From the NCBI GenBank assembly GCA_023411555.1, contig JAEYOQ010000006.1:13983-77982 (forward strand): a stretch of 64,000 nt of DNA, in the 5' to 3' direction. Numbering within the stretch: the stretch's first letter is position 1; the number at the start of each line of letters is the position of its first letter. The position numbers and the translations under genes were made by a program. Positions 1 through 8,053 of this stretch are shown one piece after another. The DNA is from Bacillota bacterium. Its GTDB lineage: Bacteria; Bacillota; Clostridia; Lachnospirales; Lachnospiraceae. The notes under the pieces were generated by a model. It was not told where the DNA came from, ran no database searches, and worked only from the letters and a program-made list of their open reading frames with translations.

Positions 1-591
1 AACGGTGTGTTTCCGGTTCTTATGAAGGAAGGTGCTGATAGCAAGCAGAGCATAAAGGTGGGTATGATGGAGGTCAGCGTCACCAACTTCTTAATCGATG
101 AATGGCTGGGTGATAGCTATACCATAGAAAAGGTATTTATCAACGACATACCGGCTAGACTGGCGGCAATCCAAGGAGATCAGCTGGATATGGGACTGTT
201 TCCTGAGCCCATGGCATCTATGGGAGAACTGAACGGATTGCAAAAGAAGCTCTATCAGCCTGAAGAAGGTTTTTGCCCGGATGTATTTGTTTTCACAGGT
301 AAAGCTTTGAAGGAGAAAGAGAAAGCGATTAAGTTGTTCCATCAAGCTTATAATAAAGCAGTGGATGAGCTGAATCAGAACCAGCAGACTGGTATTGATA
401 TTATCATTGAGAAAATTCCTAACCTGAAGCCTGAAATCCGGGATAAAATGATCCTACCCGAATACACCAAGGTAATGCTTCCTGATAATCAATACATAGA
501 CAAGGTGATTCAATGGACCTCCGAGGCGATGAACAAGGAACTGAAGGTCAAAGCGGATGACTTAGTTGAAAGAAGGTTTGTAGAAAAATGA
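1..591 (+). CDS. ABC transporter substrate-binding protein, NMT1/SsuA type (5' end outside window)
   Basis: C-terminal part (about 196 residues) of a periplasmic-type binding protein that delivers a small organic substrate (thiamine precursor, sulfonate or taurine type) to the importer encoded next. The reading frame is open from base 1, so the gene starts upstream. The internal GTG at 7 has no ribosome binding site and is not a start. The stretch with DIPARLAAIQGDQLDMGLFPEP is the second-lobe pattern of the NMT1/THI5-like family, in which the protein checks ligand-dependent displacement. The stop overlaps the ATP-binding gene start as ATGA at 588-591, so the two are translationally coupled. 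The substrate cannot be told from this fragment. Confidence 0.8.
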   Translation, partial: NGVFPVLMKEGADSKQSIKVGMMEVSVTNFLIDEWLGDSYTIEKVFINDIPARLAAIQGDQLDMGLFPEPMASMGELNGLQKKLYQPEEGFCPDVFVFTGKALKEKEKAIKLFHQAYNKAVDELNQNQQTGIDIIIEKIPNLKPEIRDKMILPEYTKVMLPDNQYIDKVIQWTSEAMNKELKVKADDLVERRFVEK

Positions 592-1322
592 TAAGTGTGA
601 GGGATCTGGGAGTAAACTACGGCAGCGAGATCGCTTTGAAGAATATAGATATGGACATTCAAAAGAACAAGACTTGCGCTATTATCGGTCCCTCAGGATG
701 TGGAAAGACGACCCTGCTATTTACTTTAGCAGGGCTTCTTATTCCCTCTTCCGGTAGAATACTGATCAATGGCGAAGAGGTGAAGGCGCCACGAAGAGAA
801 ACAGGAGTGATTCTTCAGAATGGGGGACTTCTTCCTTGGAAAACAGTCTGGGATAATGTTTCCCTTGGTTTGAAGGTAAGGGAGAAGGATAAGGCCATTG
901 TCAATCAAAGAGTTACTACTATCCTGAAGGAGTTGGGAATTCTAGAACAGAAGAGCAAATATCCAAATCAACTTTCCGGAGGACAGAAGCAGAGAGTAGC
1001 TATTGCGAGAGCGCTTGTTTTAGAACCGGATCTTTTACTGATGGATGAAGCATCGTCAGCTCTTGATGCCATAAACAGAGAAATAATTCAAAACCTGCTT
1101 TTAAAGCTATATAAGAAAAAACCTGTCACCATGGTCATGGTTACCCACAGTATAGAAGAGGCAGTTTTTTTAGGGCAGACCATTGTGATTATGAAGCAGG
1201 CAAAGATTAGGCATAGTCTTAACAATCCCTACTTTGGTGATGAGGATATCCGTTCGAAGCCTGATTATTATAATATTTGCCATGAGGTTAGGCAATTACT
1301 GAGAGGGGAGGAGGTACTATAA
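588..1322 (+). CDS. ABC transporter ATP-binding protein (SsuB/TauB/ThiZ-like)
   Basis: ATPase subunit (244 residues) that powers import of the ligand bound by the upstream protein. Walker A GPSGCGKTT lies near residue 35, the signature LSGGQKQR near 127, Walker B LLLMDEASSALD near 148, and the switch histidine in MVTHSIEEA. These, and the length, fit the nitrate/sulfonate/taurine importer ATPases. It starts at the ATG overlapping the previous stop. The end of the gene carries a strong GGGGAGGAGG sequence (about 1305-1314) that serves the permease gene, whose first codon overlaps this stop. Confidence 0.9.
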   Translation: MISVRDLGVNYGSEIALKNIDMDIQKNKTCAIIGPSGCGKTTLLFTLAGLLIPSSGRILINGEEVKAPRRETGVILQNGGLLPWKTVWDNVSLGLKVREKDKAIVNQRVTTILKELGILEQKSKYPNQLSGGQKQRVAIARALVLEPDLLLMDEASSALDAINREIIQNLLLKLYKKKPVTMVMVTHSIEEAVFLGQTIVIMKQAKIRHSLNNPYFGDEDIRSKPDYYNICHEVRQLLRGEEVL

Positions 1323-2071
1323 AGCTGTTAAAGAAACTACAGAGTAGCAAAACTCTATTTGGTTCTTGTATCGTATTGATGATATGGTACCTCTTACATG
1401 TGCTAGTAAACTCTAATATTATTCCGGGACCTTTTGAGACAATCCTTACCTTTGCTAAACTTATGACCGGAAATTTATACTTACATATTATCGCCAGCTT
1501 ATTTCGAATTACGGCAGCAATTGCAATATCCTTAGGGATCGGTGTACCCTTCGGTCTGTGGCTGGGGCTTTCAAAAGTAGCGGATACCTTCATTTCCCCC
1601 ATCACCTATATCCTATATCCCATACCCAAGGTAGCATTTTTGCCGTTATTTATGTTGCTGTTCGGCTTGGGCAATGCCTCAAAGATTATTCTTATGATAA
1701 CCATTATTGTATTTCAAATCATTCTGACAGTCAGAGATGGTGTTAAGGAAATCCCGATGGAGCTGCATCATTCCGTTAGAACATTGGGATTAAACCAATG
1801 GCAGACCTATACCAATCTTATAATACCGGCCATGCTTCCAAAGATGATTTCAGCTCTCAGAGTATGTATCGGTGTAAGTATTGCTACGCTTTTTTTTAGT
1901 GAAAATTTTGCCACTACCTACGGTATCGGTTACTTTATTATGAATTGTTGGGTTATGGCCGATTATACTCAGATGTTTGCCGGAATTCTATCTATGAGTA
2001 TCATGGGAATACTCATCTTTAAAGTGATTGACCTCATGGAGAAGAAGCTTTGTCCTTGGAACTGTATATAA
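1319..2071 (+). CDS. ABC transporter permease (SsuC/TauC/ThiX-like), apparent ATA start
   Basis: Integral membrane subunit of the importer, with about six hydrophobic segments. The EAA-type loop that contacts the ATPase reads EIPMELHHSVRTLGLNQWQ...IIPAMLPKM, as in BPD_transp_1 permeases. The frame is open back to 1292 but holds no ATG, GTG or TTG before TTG 1376. Reading from ATA 1319 gives the basic N-terminus IKLLKKLQSSKTLFG expected before the first membrane span, four bases after a strong GAGGAGG. The stop of the ATPase gene and this codon form CTATAAAG, exactly what a CTATGAAG overlap would become after one G-to-A change. Starting at TTG 1376 or ATG 1379 would cut the first membrane segment. 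Confidence 0.8.
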   Translation: MKLLKKLQSSKTLFGSCIVLMIWYLLHVLVNSNIIPGPFETILTFAKLMTGNLYLHIIASLFRITAAIAISLGIGVPFGLWLGLSKVADTFISPITYILYPIPKVAFLPLFMLLFGLGNASKIILMITIIVFQIILTVRDGVKEIPMELHHSVRTLGLNQWQTYTNLIIPAMLPKMISALRVCIGVSIATLFFSENFATTYGIGYFIMNCWVMADYTQMFAGILSMSIMGILIFKVIDLMEKKLCPWNCI

Positions 2072-2165
2072 TCCGGGACTTCATCAACTTAACCGAATAT
2101 CATTAATTACCAGATTTATGTAAGAATGTGATTATATTAATGGTGAATTGATCCGATATATATTA

Positions 2166-2185
2166 TTGATACAAGGATGTATCAA
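2166..2185. promoter_or_regulatory. 7-bp inverted repeat upstream of the 2208 gene
   Basis: TTGATAC (2166-2172) and GTATCAA (2179-2185) flank the loop AAGGAT. It lies 23 bases before the start of the next gene, where an operator or mRNA hairpin could sit. AAGGATGT occurs twice (about 2173 and 2195), and the second copy acts as the ribosome binding site. No function is proven. Confidence 0.4.
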
Positions 2186-2207
2186 ATAATAACAAGGATG
2201 TGATATT

Positions 2208-2807
2208 ATGACATTAGGTGAAAAAAGAGGAATTTATAGTACTCTACTAAGAGAGTATGATATGCAGAAAGCGAAGCTTGCACAGCAAAAACAGGACCTT
2301 GACCAAAAGATAAAGACGACGGAAAACGGTGCTGGCATATATGCAAAGGAAGCTGCTACATTAGAATTGACCTACAATGCTGTTAGTAAAAAACAAGATG
2401 AATATCAGGATTATATGGATCGGTTGATGCAACAATGGGATGCGGAATTTAATAAAGTAGCTGCGAATCAACAGGCTGATGCGACAGAGGAATATGGAAA
2501 AGAGATGGGCAAGATTCTGACTATTGCTAGACGCATTATGCATGGAGATATTGTTCCACAGACCGATGAAAAGAAATTGATGGAATATAGCAGTGAATTG
2601 TATCAGATGGCCAAGAACGCAGGGATGATGGCTAGGCTTCGTGAAAAACGAAAATATGAATCCCTGTGGGACGACGAAGAGATGAAGGAATACGAGGATC
2701 CGACGGAGGCAGCAGATTGTCAAGAGGTGTTGGATCTCGGACCAGAGGTTGTCTCGGTAGAGGATACCATGTCGGCAGTGGCAGATAGAACAACAGATAT
2801 TTCATAG
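2208..2807 (+). CDS. Hypothetical coiled-coil protein
   Basis: A 199-residue soluble protein with no recognised domain. Residues about 15-85 are rich in Gln, Lys and Glu with heptad-like spacing and should form a coiled coil. A second helical part follows (about 90-150). The tail (about 155-199) is acidic, with a run of Asp/Glu around WDDEEMKEYEDP. There is no signal peptide or membrane segment. The gene stands alone, with an AAGGATGTG ribosome binding site upstream and an intrinsic terminator downstream. The composition resembles structural or scaffold proteins, but this is not evidence for a role. Confidence 0.65.
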   Translation: MTLGEKRGIYSTLLREYDMQKAKLAQQKQDLDQKIKTTENGAGIYAKEAATLELTYNAVSKKQDEYQDYMDRLMQQWDAEFNKVAANQQADATEEYGKEMGKILTIARRIMHGDIVPQTDEKKLMEYSSELYQMAKNAGMMARLREKRKYESLWDDEEMKEYEDPTEAADCQEVLDLGPEVVSVEDTMSAVADRTTDIS

Positions 2808-2859
2808 GGTTAGATTGATTACATTTAATAAATAATGTTATTAGATTAACAAGTAATAG

Positions 2860-2894
2860 AGCTGAGGTAAAAATGACCTCAGCTTTATTTTTTT
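2860..2894 (+). terminator. Rho-independent terminator after the 2208 gene
   Basis: AGCTGAGGT (2860-2868) pairs with ACCTCAGCT (2876-2884) around AAAAATG and is followed by TTATTTTTTTT. Confidence 0.85.
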
Positions 2895-2936
2895 GCATAT
2901 TCATACAGAAAAAATAAAAGGTGATACTGTTTAGTA

Positions 2937-2993
2937 TTGACAAAACATAACATGTTATATATTATAGTGTATTATATACATAACATGTTATGT
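2937..2993 (+). promoter_or_regulatory. Promoter with two ATAACATGTTAT operators (MarR autoregulation)
   Basis: A -35 TTGACA (2937-2942) and -10 TATTAT (2960-2965) are 17 bases apart. The perfect palindrome ATAACATGTTAT fills the spacer (2947-2958). A longer copy, ACATAACATGTTATGT (2978-2993), lies just downstream of the expected transcription start. Two identical palindromes about 31 bp apart immediately before a marR gene are the classic layout of an autorepressor site. Confidence 0.85.
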
Positions 2994-3012
2994 TTATGGA
3001 AAGGGTGATCGT

Positions 3013-3456
3013 GTGAAGATAGACAATTTAGATGACAAATATGTGATTTACGGAATGTTATTTTCTCTTAGCAATCGCATACAGACCATTGGTGATAAGG
3101 ATTTTGAGGATATTACTATGAAGCAACATTTTCTGATGGTTGGGCTTACAGTATTTGAGAAGCCGCCTACACTAAGAGAAATGGGAGAGCTGATAGGATG
3201 CTCCTATCAGAATGTAAAAAGGATGGCAGAGCTGTTACAACAGAAAGGCTATTTGAATATTGTTCAGGATGAAAATGATAAACGTAAGCAGCTACTAGTA
3301 TCAACTGGTAAGCTTGAAGAGAAAGCAGAGAGAACAAGAGATGTGACTGTTGCGTTTATGGATAATTTATATAAGGGTATCAATAAGCAAGATTTAGCAG
3401 TAACACTCAAGACATTAAAAAAGATGGATCAAAATATTGGGGGAATTGTGGAATGA
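3013..3456 (+). CDS. MarR-family transcriptional regulator
   Basis: A 147-residue winged-helix repressor. The recognition part reads PPTLREMGELIGCSYQNVKRMAELLQQKGYLNIVQDENDKRKQLLVSTG (given here in pieces: helix-turn-helix about residues 55-85, wing DENDKRK about 93-99), which is the MarR pattern including the basic Asp-Lys-Arg wing tip. The start is GTG at 3013 after AAGGGTGATC. The stop overlaps the next ATG (ATGA, 3453-3456), so regulator and membrane protein are co-translated. The two palindromes in its promoter suggest repression of this operon relieved by an unknown ligand. Confidence 0.88.
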   Translation: MKIDNLDDKYVIYGMLFSLSNRIQTIGDKDFEDITMKQHFLMVGLTVFEKPPTLREMGELIGCSYQNVKRMAELLQQKGYLNIVQDENDKRKQLLVSTGKLEEKAERTRDVTVAFMDNLYKGINKQDLAVTLKTLKKMDQNIGGIVE

Positions 3457-4307
3457 GAATTCGTAGGGATTATTTAGCAATCATTACAATCATATTACTT
3501 ATTATAGCAGGTGTGGCTGGAATTTTGTCTTTGAATTTAGAACATTCCTATGAGTTTGTTAATCAATATGGGCATTCAGTTCAGATGTATGGATATGGAA
3601 TATATGCCTTTGATACCTATTTTCAAGCCCCAGTCTCAATTGGTACGGACATATTCATAATACTTGTACTAGTTCCATTATTTATATATACGTATATTAT
3701 CTACATGAAAAAAGGGGATAAGGTTTCGCAATTAAAGCTGATATCTTTATATTCGGTGGCATTCTATTATGCTGCAAGTATTGTATTTGGACTAACCTAT
3801 AATAGGCTATTTCTTGTGTATGTAGCATTGTTCACATCTAGCTTATTTGGTATGTTTAGACATACTAGTAACATAAAATTAACAACTACCATAAAAGCTA
3901 CGAGAGGTTTAAAAGTATTTCTTGTTTTATCCGGGATAGCGCTTATTGTAGCTTGGCTGCCAGATATCATTCCTACAATTATTCATGGAACAACACTCCC
4001 ATTGATTGGGGTCTATACCACATGCATAACCTATGTACTTGATATGGGTATTATAGCACCACTTTGCTTTGTATGTATTTACTTATTAGCAAAGAAAAAT
4101 CCGTTAGGAATGATAGTGGAAGCAGCAATATTAAAATTATGTATTAGTGTAGGAATTTTAATGTTTCCGCAAACGATTTGTCTAATCTTATCGGGATGTC
4201 ATCTACCGATACCAGTTCTGATAACAAAGAGCTTTTCCTTCATTCTTTTGGGAGGATTTGCACTGTATTTTAATAGAAAGATGTATCTAGAACTAAGGGC
4301 TGAATAA
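3453..4307 (+). CDS. Polytopic membrane protein, function unknown
   Basis: A 284-residue protein with about eight hydrophobic segments: around residues 8-28, 63-87, 97-116, 121-138, 152-172, 184-213, 223-246 and 258-276. There are no ATPase, transporter or enzyme motifs I can name. It is translationally coupled to the marR gene by an ATGA overlap, so it is probably the repressor's target, as MarR-linked efflux or sensing proteins often are. The sequence does not match the MFS or MATE patterns I know. Treat as unknown. Confidence 0.75.
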   Translation: MRIRRDYLAIITIILLIIAGVAGILSLNLEHSYEFVNQYGHSVQMYGYGIYAFDTYFQAPVSIGTDIFIILVLVPLFIYTYIIYMKKGDKVSQLKLISLYSVAFYYAASIVFGLTYNRLFLVYVALFTSSLFGMFRHTSNIKLTTTIKATRGLKVFLVLSGIALIVAWLPDIIPTIIHGTTLPLIGVYTTCITYVLDMGIIAPLCFVCIYLLAKKNPLGMIVEAAILKLCISVGILMFPQTICLILSGCHLPIPVLITKSFSFILLGGFALYFNRKMYLELRAE

Positions 4308-4343
4308 GTAAAACTAAAAATTGTTGCTTATGGGGGATAAGGG

Positions 4344-4553
4344 ATGCGTGAGGTAAAGGAAATATTAAATAATAATATTAACAGTATTGGTGGGCAGGGC
4401 TTCTCTCATGAGGAAACACAGATGATAATGACAGCTACGACTTTTGAAGCCCTTGATGTAGAACTTCAAAAGAAACTTACGGAATTAAGTCTAGATCGAT
4501 ATTTTGATGTTTTGTCAAGAAATATAATGTTATTGCTGAAAGCCCAAAATTAA
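4344..4553 (+). CDS. Small hypothetical protein (69 residues)
   Basis: A short, soluble, mainly helical protein with a GGGGGATAAGGG ribosome binding region before ATG 4344 and a terminator 31 bases after its stop. It lies 36 bases downstream of the membrane protein and is likely the last gene of the marR operon. No cysteines or metal motifs are seen. No family recognised. Confidence 0.6.
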   Translation: MREVKEILNNNINSIGGQGFSHEETQMIMTATTFEALDVELQKKLTELSLDRYFDVLSRNIMLLLKAQN

Positions 4554-4583
4554 AAGCAGATATGTAAATAGATAAAATAGAAG

Positions 4584-4622
4584 ATCCTCTAACTCCTTAT
4601 TACAGGGGTTAGAGGATTTATT
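4584..4622 (+). terminator. Rho-independent terminator of the marR operon
   Basis: ATCCTCTAAC (4584-4593) pairs with GTTAGAGGAT (4608-4617), followed by TTATT. The U tract is short, so efficiency is uncertain. Confidence 0.7.
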
Positions 4623-4668
4623 GCGATTAAGATAAGGATAGATTGTTGCTATATCAATGTAAATGTTA

Positions 4669-4713
4669 TTGACAATGAGTATACCTAATAGTAATATTTC
4701 TATTAGGTATACT
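4669..4713 (+). promoter_or_regulatory. padR promoter with 14-bp palindromic operator
   Basis: The -35 TTGACA (4669-4674) and -10 TAATAT (4692-4697) are 17 bases apart. A perfect 14-bp inverted repeat, AGTATACCTAATAG (4678-4691) and CTATTAGGTATACT (4700-4713), brackets the -10 with an 8-base centre. A PadR dimer bound here would block RNA polymerase, so autorepression is expected. Confidence 0.87.
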
Positions 4714-4730
4714 TACTTGAGGAGGAAGAG

Positions 4731-5348
4731 ATGGAAAATATAATACTAAGCTTATTGCTAATTAAAAGTATGACGCTATACGAAATTAGGATGTTTATCC
4801 AACAAAATTTAAATACCGTTTGCAGTGATAGTCTGGGGAGTATACAGGCTGCATTGAAAAAATTATTAAGTAAAAATTGTACCGTATTTCGAGAGTATAC
4901 GGAAAATGGTCTTATGAAAAAAGAATATAGCATAACTGAAGCTGGTTTGGCTCAGTTTAAAGCTTGGATTCAAATCCCGATGGATCTACAGAAGATTAAG
5001 AATATGGAAGAAGGGAAGTTCTTTTTCTTAGGAATGGTACCAAAGGAGGTTCGTATTCAGTCACTTAACGGTTATATTAACAGTTTAATGATAGAACAAG
5101 AAAAGCTCTTACAAATTCAGAGGTTTGTAGAAGAGAATCAGGATACAGCTATTGAATCGAATGTGGATCGAATTGCAGAAGATGAGCAATTATCGAAACA
5201 CCTATTAGAGGTATCAGGTGAAAAGACCTTGGATCTTGCAGTGGAAAATATCTACAGATATCAAATATACAATTTAGAGTATGGCTTAAAGAGAATCCGG
5301 GATGACCTTACTTTTTATAGGAGTATTTTAGAGAGGGAGCATAATTAA
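4731..5348 (+). CDS. PadR-family transcriptional regulator
   Basis: A 205-residue regulator. The N-terminal winged helix (LLLIKSMTLYEIRMFIQQN, then GSIQAALKKLLSKNCTV and the wing EYTENGLMKKEYSITEAG) has the PadR layout, in which a short Y-x-I helix replaces the usual helix 2. The C-terminal half (about 95-200) is a helical dimerisation region with Glu/Gln-rich coiled-coil character, as in long (subfamily 1) PadR proteins. It starts at ATG 4731 after GGAGGAAG. A GNAT gene follows 40 bases later and is the likely co-regulated partner. Confidence 0.88.
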   Translation: MENIILSLLLIKSMTLYEIRMFIQQNLNTVCSDSLGSIQAALKKLLSKNCTVFREYTENGLMKKEYSITEAGLAQFKAWIQIPMDLQKIKNMEEGKFFFLGMVPKEVRIQSLNGYINSLMIEQEKLLQIQRFVEENQDTAIESNVDRIAEDEQLSKHLLEVSGEKTLDLAVENIYRYQIYNLEYGLKRIRDDLTFYRSILEREHN

Positions 5349-5388
5349 GCATAGGTAATTATAGGGTCTTTATAAAGGGGGAAGATAG

Positions 5389-6003
5389 ATGAAACAGTAT
5401 GAAATCAAAGCTTATGGCCAATTAAATAAGCTTCAACAGGAAGAAGTGTTAGAAGTGTTTTTGGAAGGGTTTGGTCATATGATGACCTTTTCAAAGGATA
5501 AGCAAGAATTGAAGGACTTGTTTGCTACGGCCTTCCATCCATCTTATATCTATGCGTATATAGAGAATGATAAAGTTCTTGGAATATTAGGAATTGCAAC
5601 ATATGATGTACGACCAATTAAGCTAGATTTAGATCAGTGTACTAGAATTTATGGAAAAGTTAAGGGTAACATTTTATGTAAGCAAATGAACTTAATATTT
5701 CAAAGTCGGGTAGTAAAAAAGAGCACAGATATATATATTGATGTATTAGCTATAGCAAAAGAGGTCAGAGGGAGAGGCATTGGAACAAAACTTCTTGAAT
5801 ATGTGTTGTCATTATCACCCTATACAGAATGCTGTCTAGAAGTATTATCGAAGAATAGCAGTGCAAAAAAACTCTATGAAAAAAATGGCTTCAGAGTATA
5901 TAAGAAAAAATACTTCTCGTTTACTACATTAATGGGATTAGGATATCCAATCAAGATGAGACGAAGCACGAACGGTGAAGAGGTGTCGCTTCGTCAGCAT
6001 TAA
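5389..6003 (+). CDS. GNAT-family N-acetyltransferase
   Basis: A 204-residue acetyl-CoA-dependent transferase. The acetyl-CoA loop is in VLAIAKEVRGRGIGTKLLEYV (Arg/Gln-x-x-Gly-x-Gly pattern as RGRGIG, about residues 126-131), followed by LEVLSKNSSAKKLYEKNGF, the family's motif B. It is in the same direction as the padR gene and 40 bases after it, with GGGGGAAG as ribosome binding site. The substrate is unknown. A PadR partner suggests a detoxifying role, but that is inference. Confidence 0.85.
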   Translation: MKQYEIKAYGQLNKLQQEEVLEVFLEGFGHMMTFSKDKQELKDLFATAFHPSYIYAYIENDKVLGILGIATYDVRPIKLDLDQCTRIYGKVKGNILCKQMNLIFQSRVVKKSTDIYIDVLAIAKEVRGRGIGTKLLEYVLSLSPYTECCLEVLSKNSSAKKLYEKNGFRVYKKKYFSFTTLMGLGYPIKMRRSTNGEEVSLRQH

Positions 6004-6009
6004 TTGATA

Positions 6010-6039
6010 AAATATCCGGGGCATTGGCTCCGGATATTT
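6010..6039. terminator. Bidirectional terminator between convergent genes
   Basis: AAATATCCGG (6010-6019) and CCGGATATTT (6030-6039) form a 10-bp stem lying between the ends of the GNAT gene (6003) and the hemerythrin gene (6051). Confidence 0.75.
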
Positions 6040-6050
6040 ACGAGGTTACC

Positions 6051-6473
6051 TTATAGTTTTTTTTCTTGTATAAAAGCATACAATTCATTGTCTTCCTTAT
6101 TCATTCTATTCATTAGGGCATGAATGATTTTCTTTGCCTCTATTATAAAGGTATCGGGTTTATCCTGAATCTTCTTTGCAGTGTTATATTCCGACTTAAA
6201 ATGTGTATACTCATTTGCCAGATTCCCCATTTCACTGATATATTGATTTGCCAACGATTTCACTTTGGCATCTGCATTATTTATCAAATCCGGATAAAGA
6301 AACTTATCTTCCTCGAGCATATGTATCTTGAGCCTGCCGGCTAATCTGTTAATTATAAGTGCGGCCTCCGTTGCATCGATCTCTTTACTGTCTTTCTCTA
6401 TTTCTGATATCAGATAATTAATATCCTCATGAATGGATGTATGTTGACGCAGCATGTTATCTAAATAGATCAT
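6051..6473 (-). CDS. Hemerythrin-like HHE-domain protein
   Basis: A 140-residue four-helix protein that should bind a di-iron centre. Visible ligands in order: H11/H15 in RQHTSIHEDI, H51 with E54-E55 in HMLEEDKFLYPDL, H91 in EYTHFKSEY, and H119 with E126-D127 in HALMNRMNKEDNELY. This matches the cation-binding HHE domain. It probably senses or buffers oxygen, nitric oxide or iron in the cytoplasm of an anaerobe. It is a single gene with AAGGAGG before the ATG, transcribed away from the 6778 gene. Confidence 0.85.
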   Translation of the reverse strand: MIYLDNMLRQHTSIHEDINYLISEIEKDSKEIDATEAALIINRLAGRLKIHMLEEDKFLYPDLINNADAKVKSLANQYISEMGNLANEYTHFKSEYNTAKKIQDKPDTFIIEAKKIIHALMNRMNKEDNELYAFIQEKKL

Positions 6474-6777
6474 ATCTCATCCTCCTTTTCATTCATCTTA
6501 ACACACATCAATAAAGCTATATGTTGCTATAGCTACAATTTGAAGCTTGATTTAGCATCTCATGATGGGTATTTGGCGAACATAATATAAAGGCAAGGGC
6601 TAAGAGATAGTGGGACGAACCATTGACGACTAATGGAGGAAAAGTTGGTACTTATCTAAGACGACTGGAAATATAGGGTGTTTAATGCTATAATATATAG
6701 AGATAGAAATTACCTTATTGGAAAGGCTCTTCAATGCTGTAAATTACAGTATTTGCAAGGTGAGGTGATCGATTGAC
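6474..6777. other. Divergent intergenic region between hemerythrin and mmcQ-like genes
   Basis: No gene seen. It contains a TATAAT (6689-6694) suitable as a -10 for the rightward operon, though the -35 is weak, and a short hairpin CCATTgacgactAATGG near 6619-6635. The remainder is unassigned. Confidence 0.5.
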
Positions 6778-7119
6778 ATGAATACCAGAGAAGAGGTTTT
6801 AGCTTACTGCCATACATTTGAAGATGTTTACCAGGATGCTCCCTTCCAGGATGATAACTGGCAACTTGTACGATATCGAAAGAATAAAAAGGCGTTCGCT
6901 TGGACCTATGAACGTGAAGGACACATCTGTGTTAACGTTAAGGTCGATCAAGAGTGGAAGGACATATGGAGACAGGCTTATAAATCTGTCATCCCAGGAT
7001 GGCATCAGAATAAGAAGTACTGGAATACTATTATTTTAGATGGTTCTATCCCGGATGATGATATAAAAAGAATGATAGCGGAGAGCTATGATTTAATTAC
7101 AGGTAAGAAAGGAAGTTAG
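6778..7119 (+). CDS. MmcQ/YjbR family DNA-binding-fold protein
   Basis: A 113-residue protein. The pattern AYCHTF..VYQDAPF near the N-terminus, W-x-L-x-R-Y in the middle, VNVKVDQEWKDIWRQAYKSVIPGWHQNKKYWNTI, and ending DGSIPDDDIKRMIAESYDLI is that of the MmcQ/YjbR family (a CyaY-like fold). The cellular role is not known; these genes occur singly across Firmicutes. It begins at ATG 6778 behind GAGGTGAT and is followed 5 bases later by the 7125 gene, so the two form an operon. Confidence 0.85.
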   Translation: MNTREEVLAYCHTFEDVYQDAPFQDDNWQLVRYRKNKKAFAWTYEREGHICVNVKVDQEWKDIWRQAYKSVIPGWHQNKKYWNTIILDGSIPDDDIKRMIAESYDLITGKKGS

Positions 7120-7124
7120 AGGAA

Positions 7125-7532
7125 ATGATAACAGAAGAAATGAAACGAGTGCATGATTTTTTAAAGGCAGCAGAAACATATTATTTGGCTACGGTAGAAG
7201 ATGATCAGCCATGTGTCAGACCCTTTGGTACAGTACATATTTACGACAACAAGCTGTATATCCAGACTGGAAAGGTGAAGGATGTATCAAAGCAGCTTAT
7301 GGCTAACAGCAAGGCAGAAATCTGCGCAATGAAGGATGGAGAGTGGCTTCGTCTTGCAGGTATTTTAGTAGAGGATGACAGACTAGAGGCAAGACAGTCT
7401 ATGTTGGATGCATACCCGAGCCTTCAGAAGATGTATCAGGCAGACGATGGCAATACCCAGGTATTCTACTTTAAGGATGCAACAGCAACCATCAGTACAT
7501 TTACACATGGACCTGAGGTAATTAGGTTTTAA
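7125..7532 (+). CDS. Pyridoxamine 5'-phosphate oxidase-family flavoprotein
   Basis: A 135-residue split-barrel protein. The N-terminal YYLATVEDDQPCVRPFGTVHIYDNKLYIQTGKVKDVSKQL segment (read in pieces) and EICAMKDGEWLRLAGILVEDD are typical of small FMN-binding pyridoxamine oxidase-like proteins in clostridia. These rarely act in vitamin B6 metabolism and are usually annotated only by fold. It follows the MmcQ-like gene by 5 bases and shares its mRNA. No catalytic assignment is possible. Confidence 0.85.
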   Translation: MITEEMKRVHDFLKAAETYYLATVEDDQPCVRPFGTVHIYDNKLYIQTGKVKDVSKQLMANSKAEICAMKDGEWLRLAGILVEDDRLEARQSMLDAYPSLQKMYQADDGNTQVFYFKDATATISTFTHGPEVIRF

Positions 7533-7558
7533 TGCTTAGTATACTTTGAACGAGTTAA

Positions 7559-7948
7559 GGAAAAGTTACTTTATCAGGTATTCCTGTTATTGCCTCCAAT
7601 GAGCAGGCTTCCGGTATTAATCAGGTTAATCAGGGAATTATGCTGGTATCGGAAGTAGTACAAAAGAACTCGGCAACGTCTGAAGAGAGTGCAGCTGCCA
7701 GTGAGGAGCTTTCTGGCCAGGCTGAGACCTTGAAGGAGCAAGTATTAAGATTCAAACTAAGAAGATCAGTAAATAATACGACATCCTACGGAGGAATAAG
7801 GAATTTAAATCCTGATGTCATGAAGATGTTTGATCATATGTCAGAAAGTAAGGGTGTAAAGCTACGTACGAAGAATGAGGCATCAGAAGTTTCAGGTGTT
7901 GAACCCAAAAGAATAGCTTTAAGTGATAGAGAATTTGGAAAGTATTAA
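7559..7948 (+). pseudogene. Methyl-accepting chemotaxis protein, C-terminal remnant
   Basis: The frame is open from 7559 and reads IASNEQASGINQVNQGI, then VVQKNSATSEESAAASEELSGQAETLKEQV, the very end of a chemoreceptor signalling bundle. It runs on to a basic tail ending LSDREFGKY. The sensor, membrane and most of the signalling domain are missing, and no start codon with a ribosome binding site precedes the conserved part. It is a truncated relic joined to the end of the preceding operon. A short internal ATG at 7640 could in theory give 102 residues. Confidence 0.85.
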
Positions 7949-8053
7949 AATATTTTTATATGAGGGTAGAAAAGATTTGAGCGTTGCATGTACCTTAAGT
8001 TTATCAAACAAAAAGAAAAAAAGAAAATCCAGATAATAATAAGGTTGATTAAT

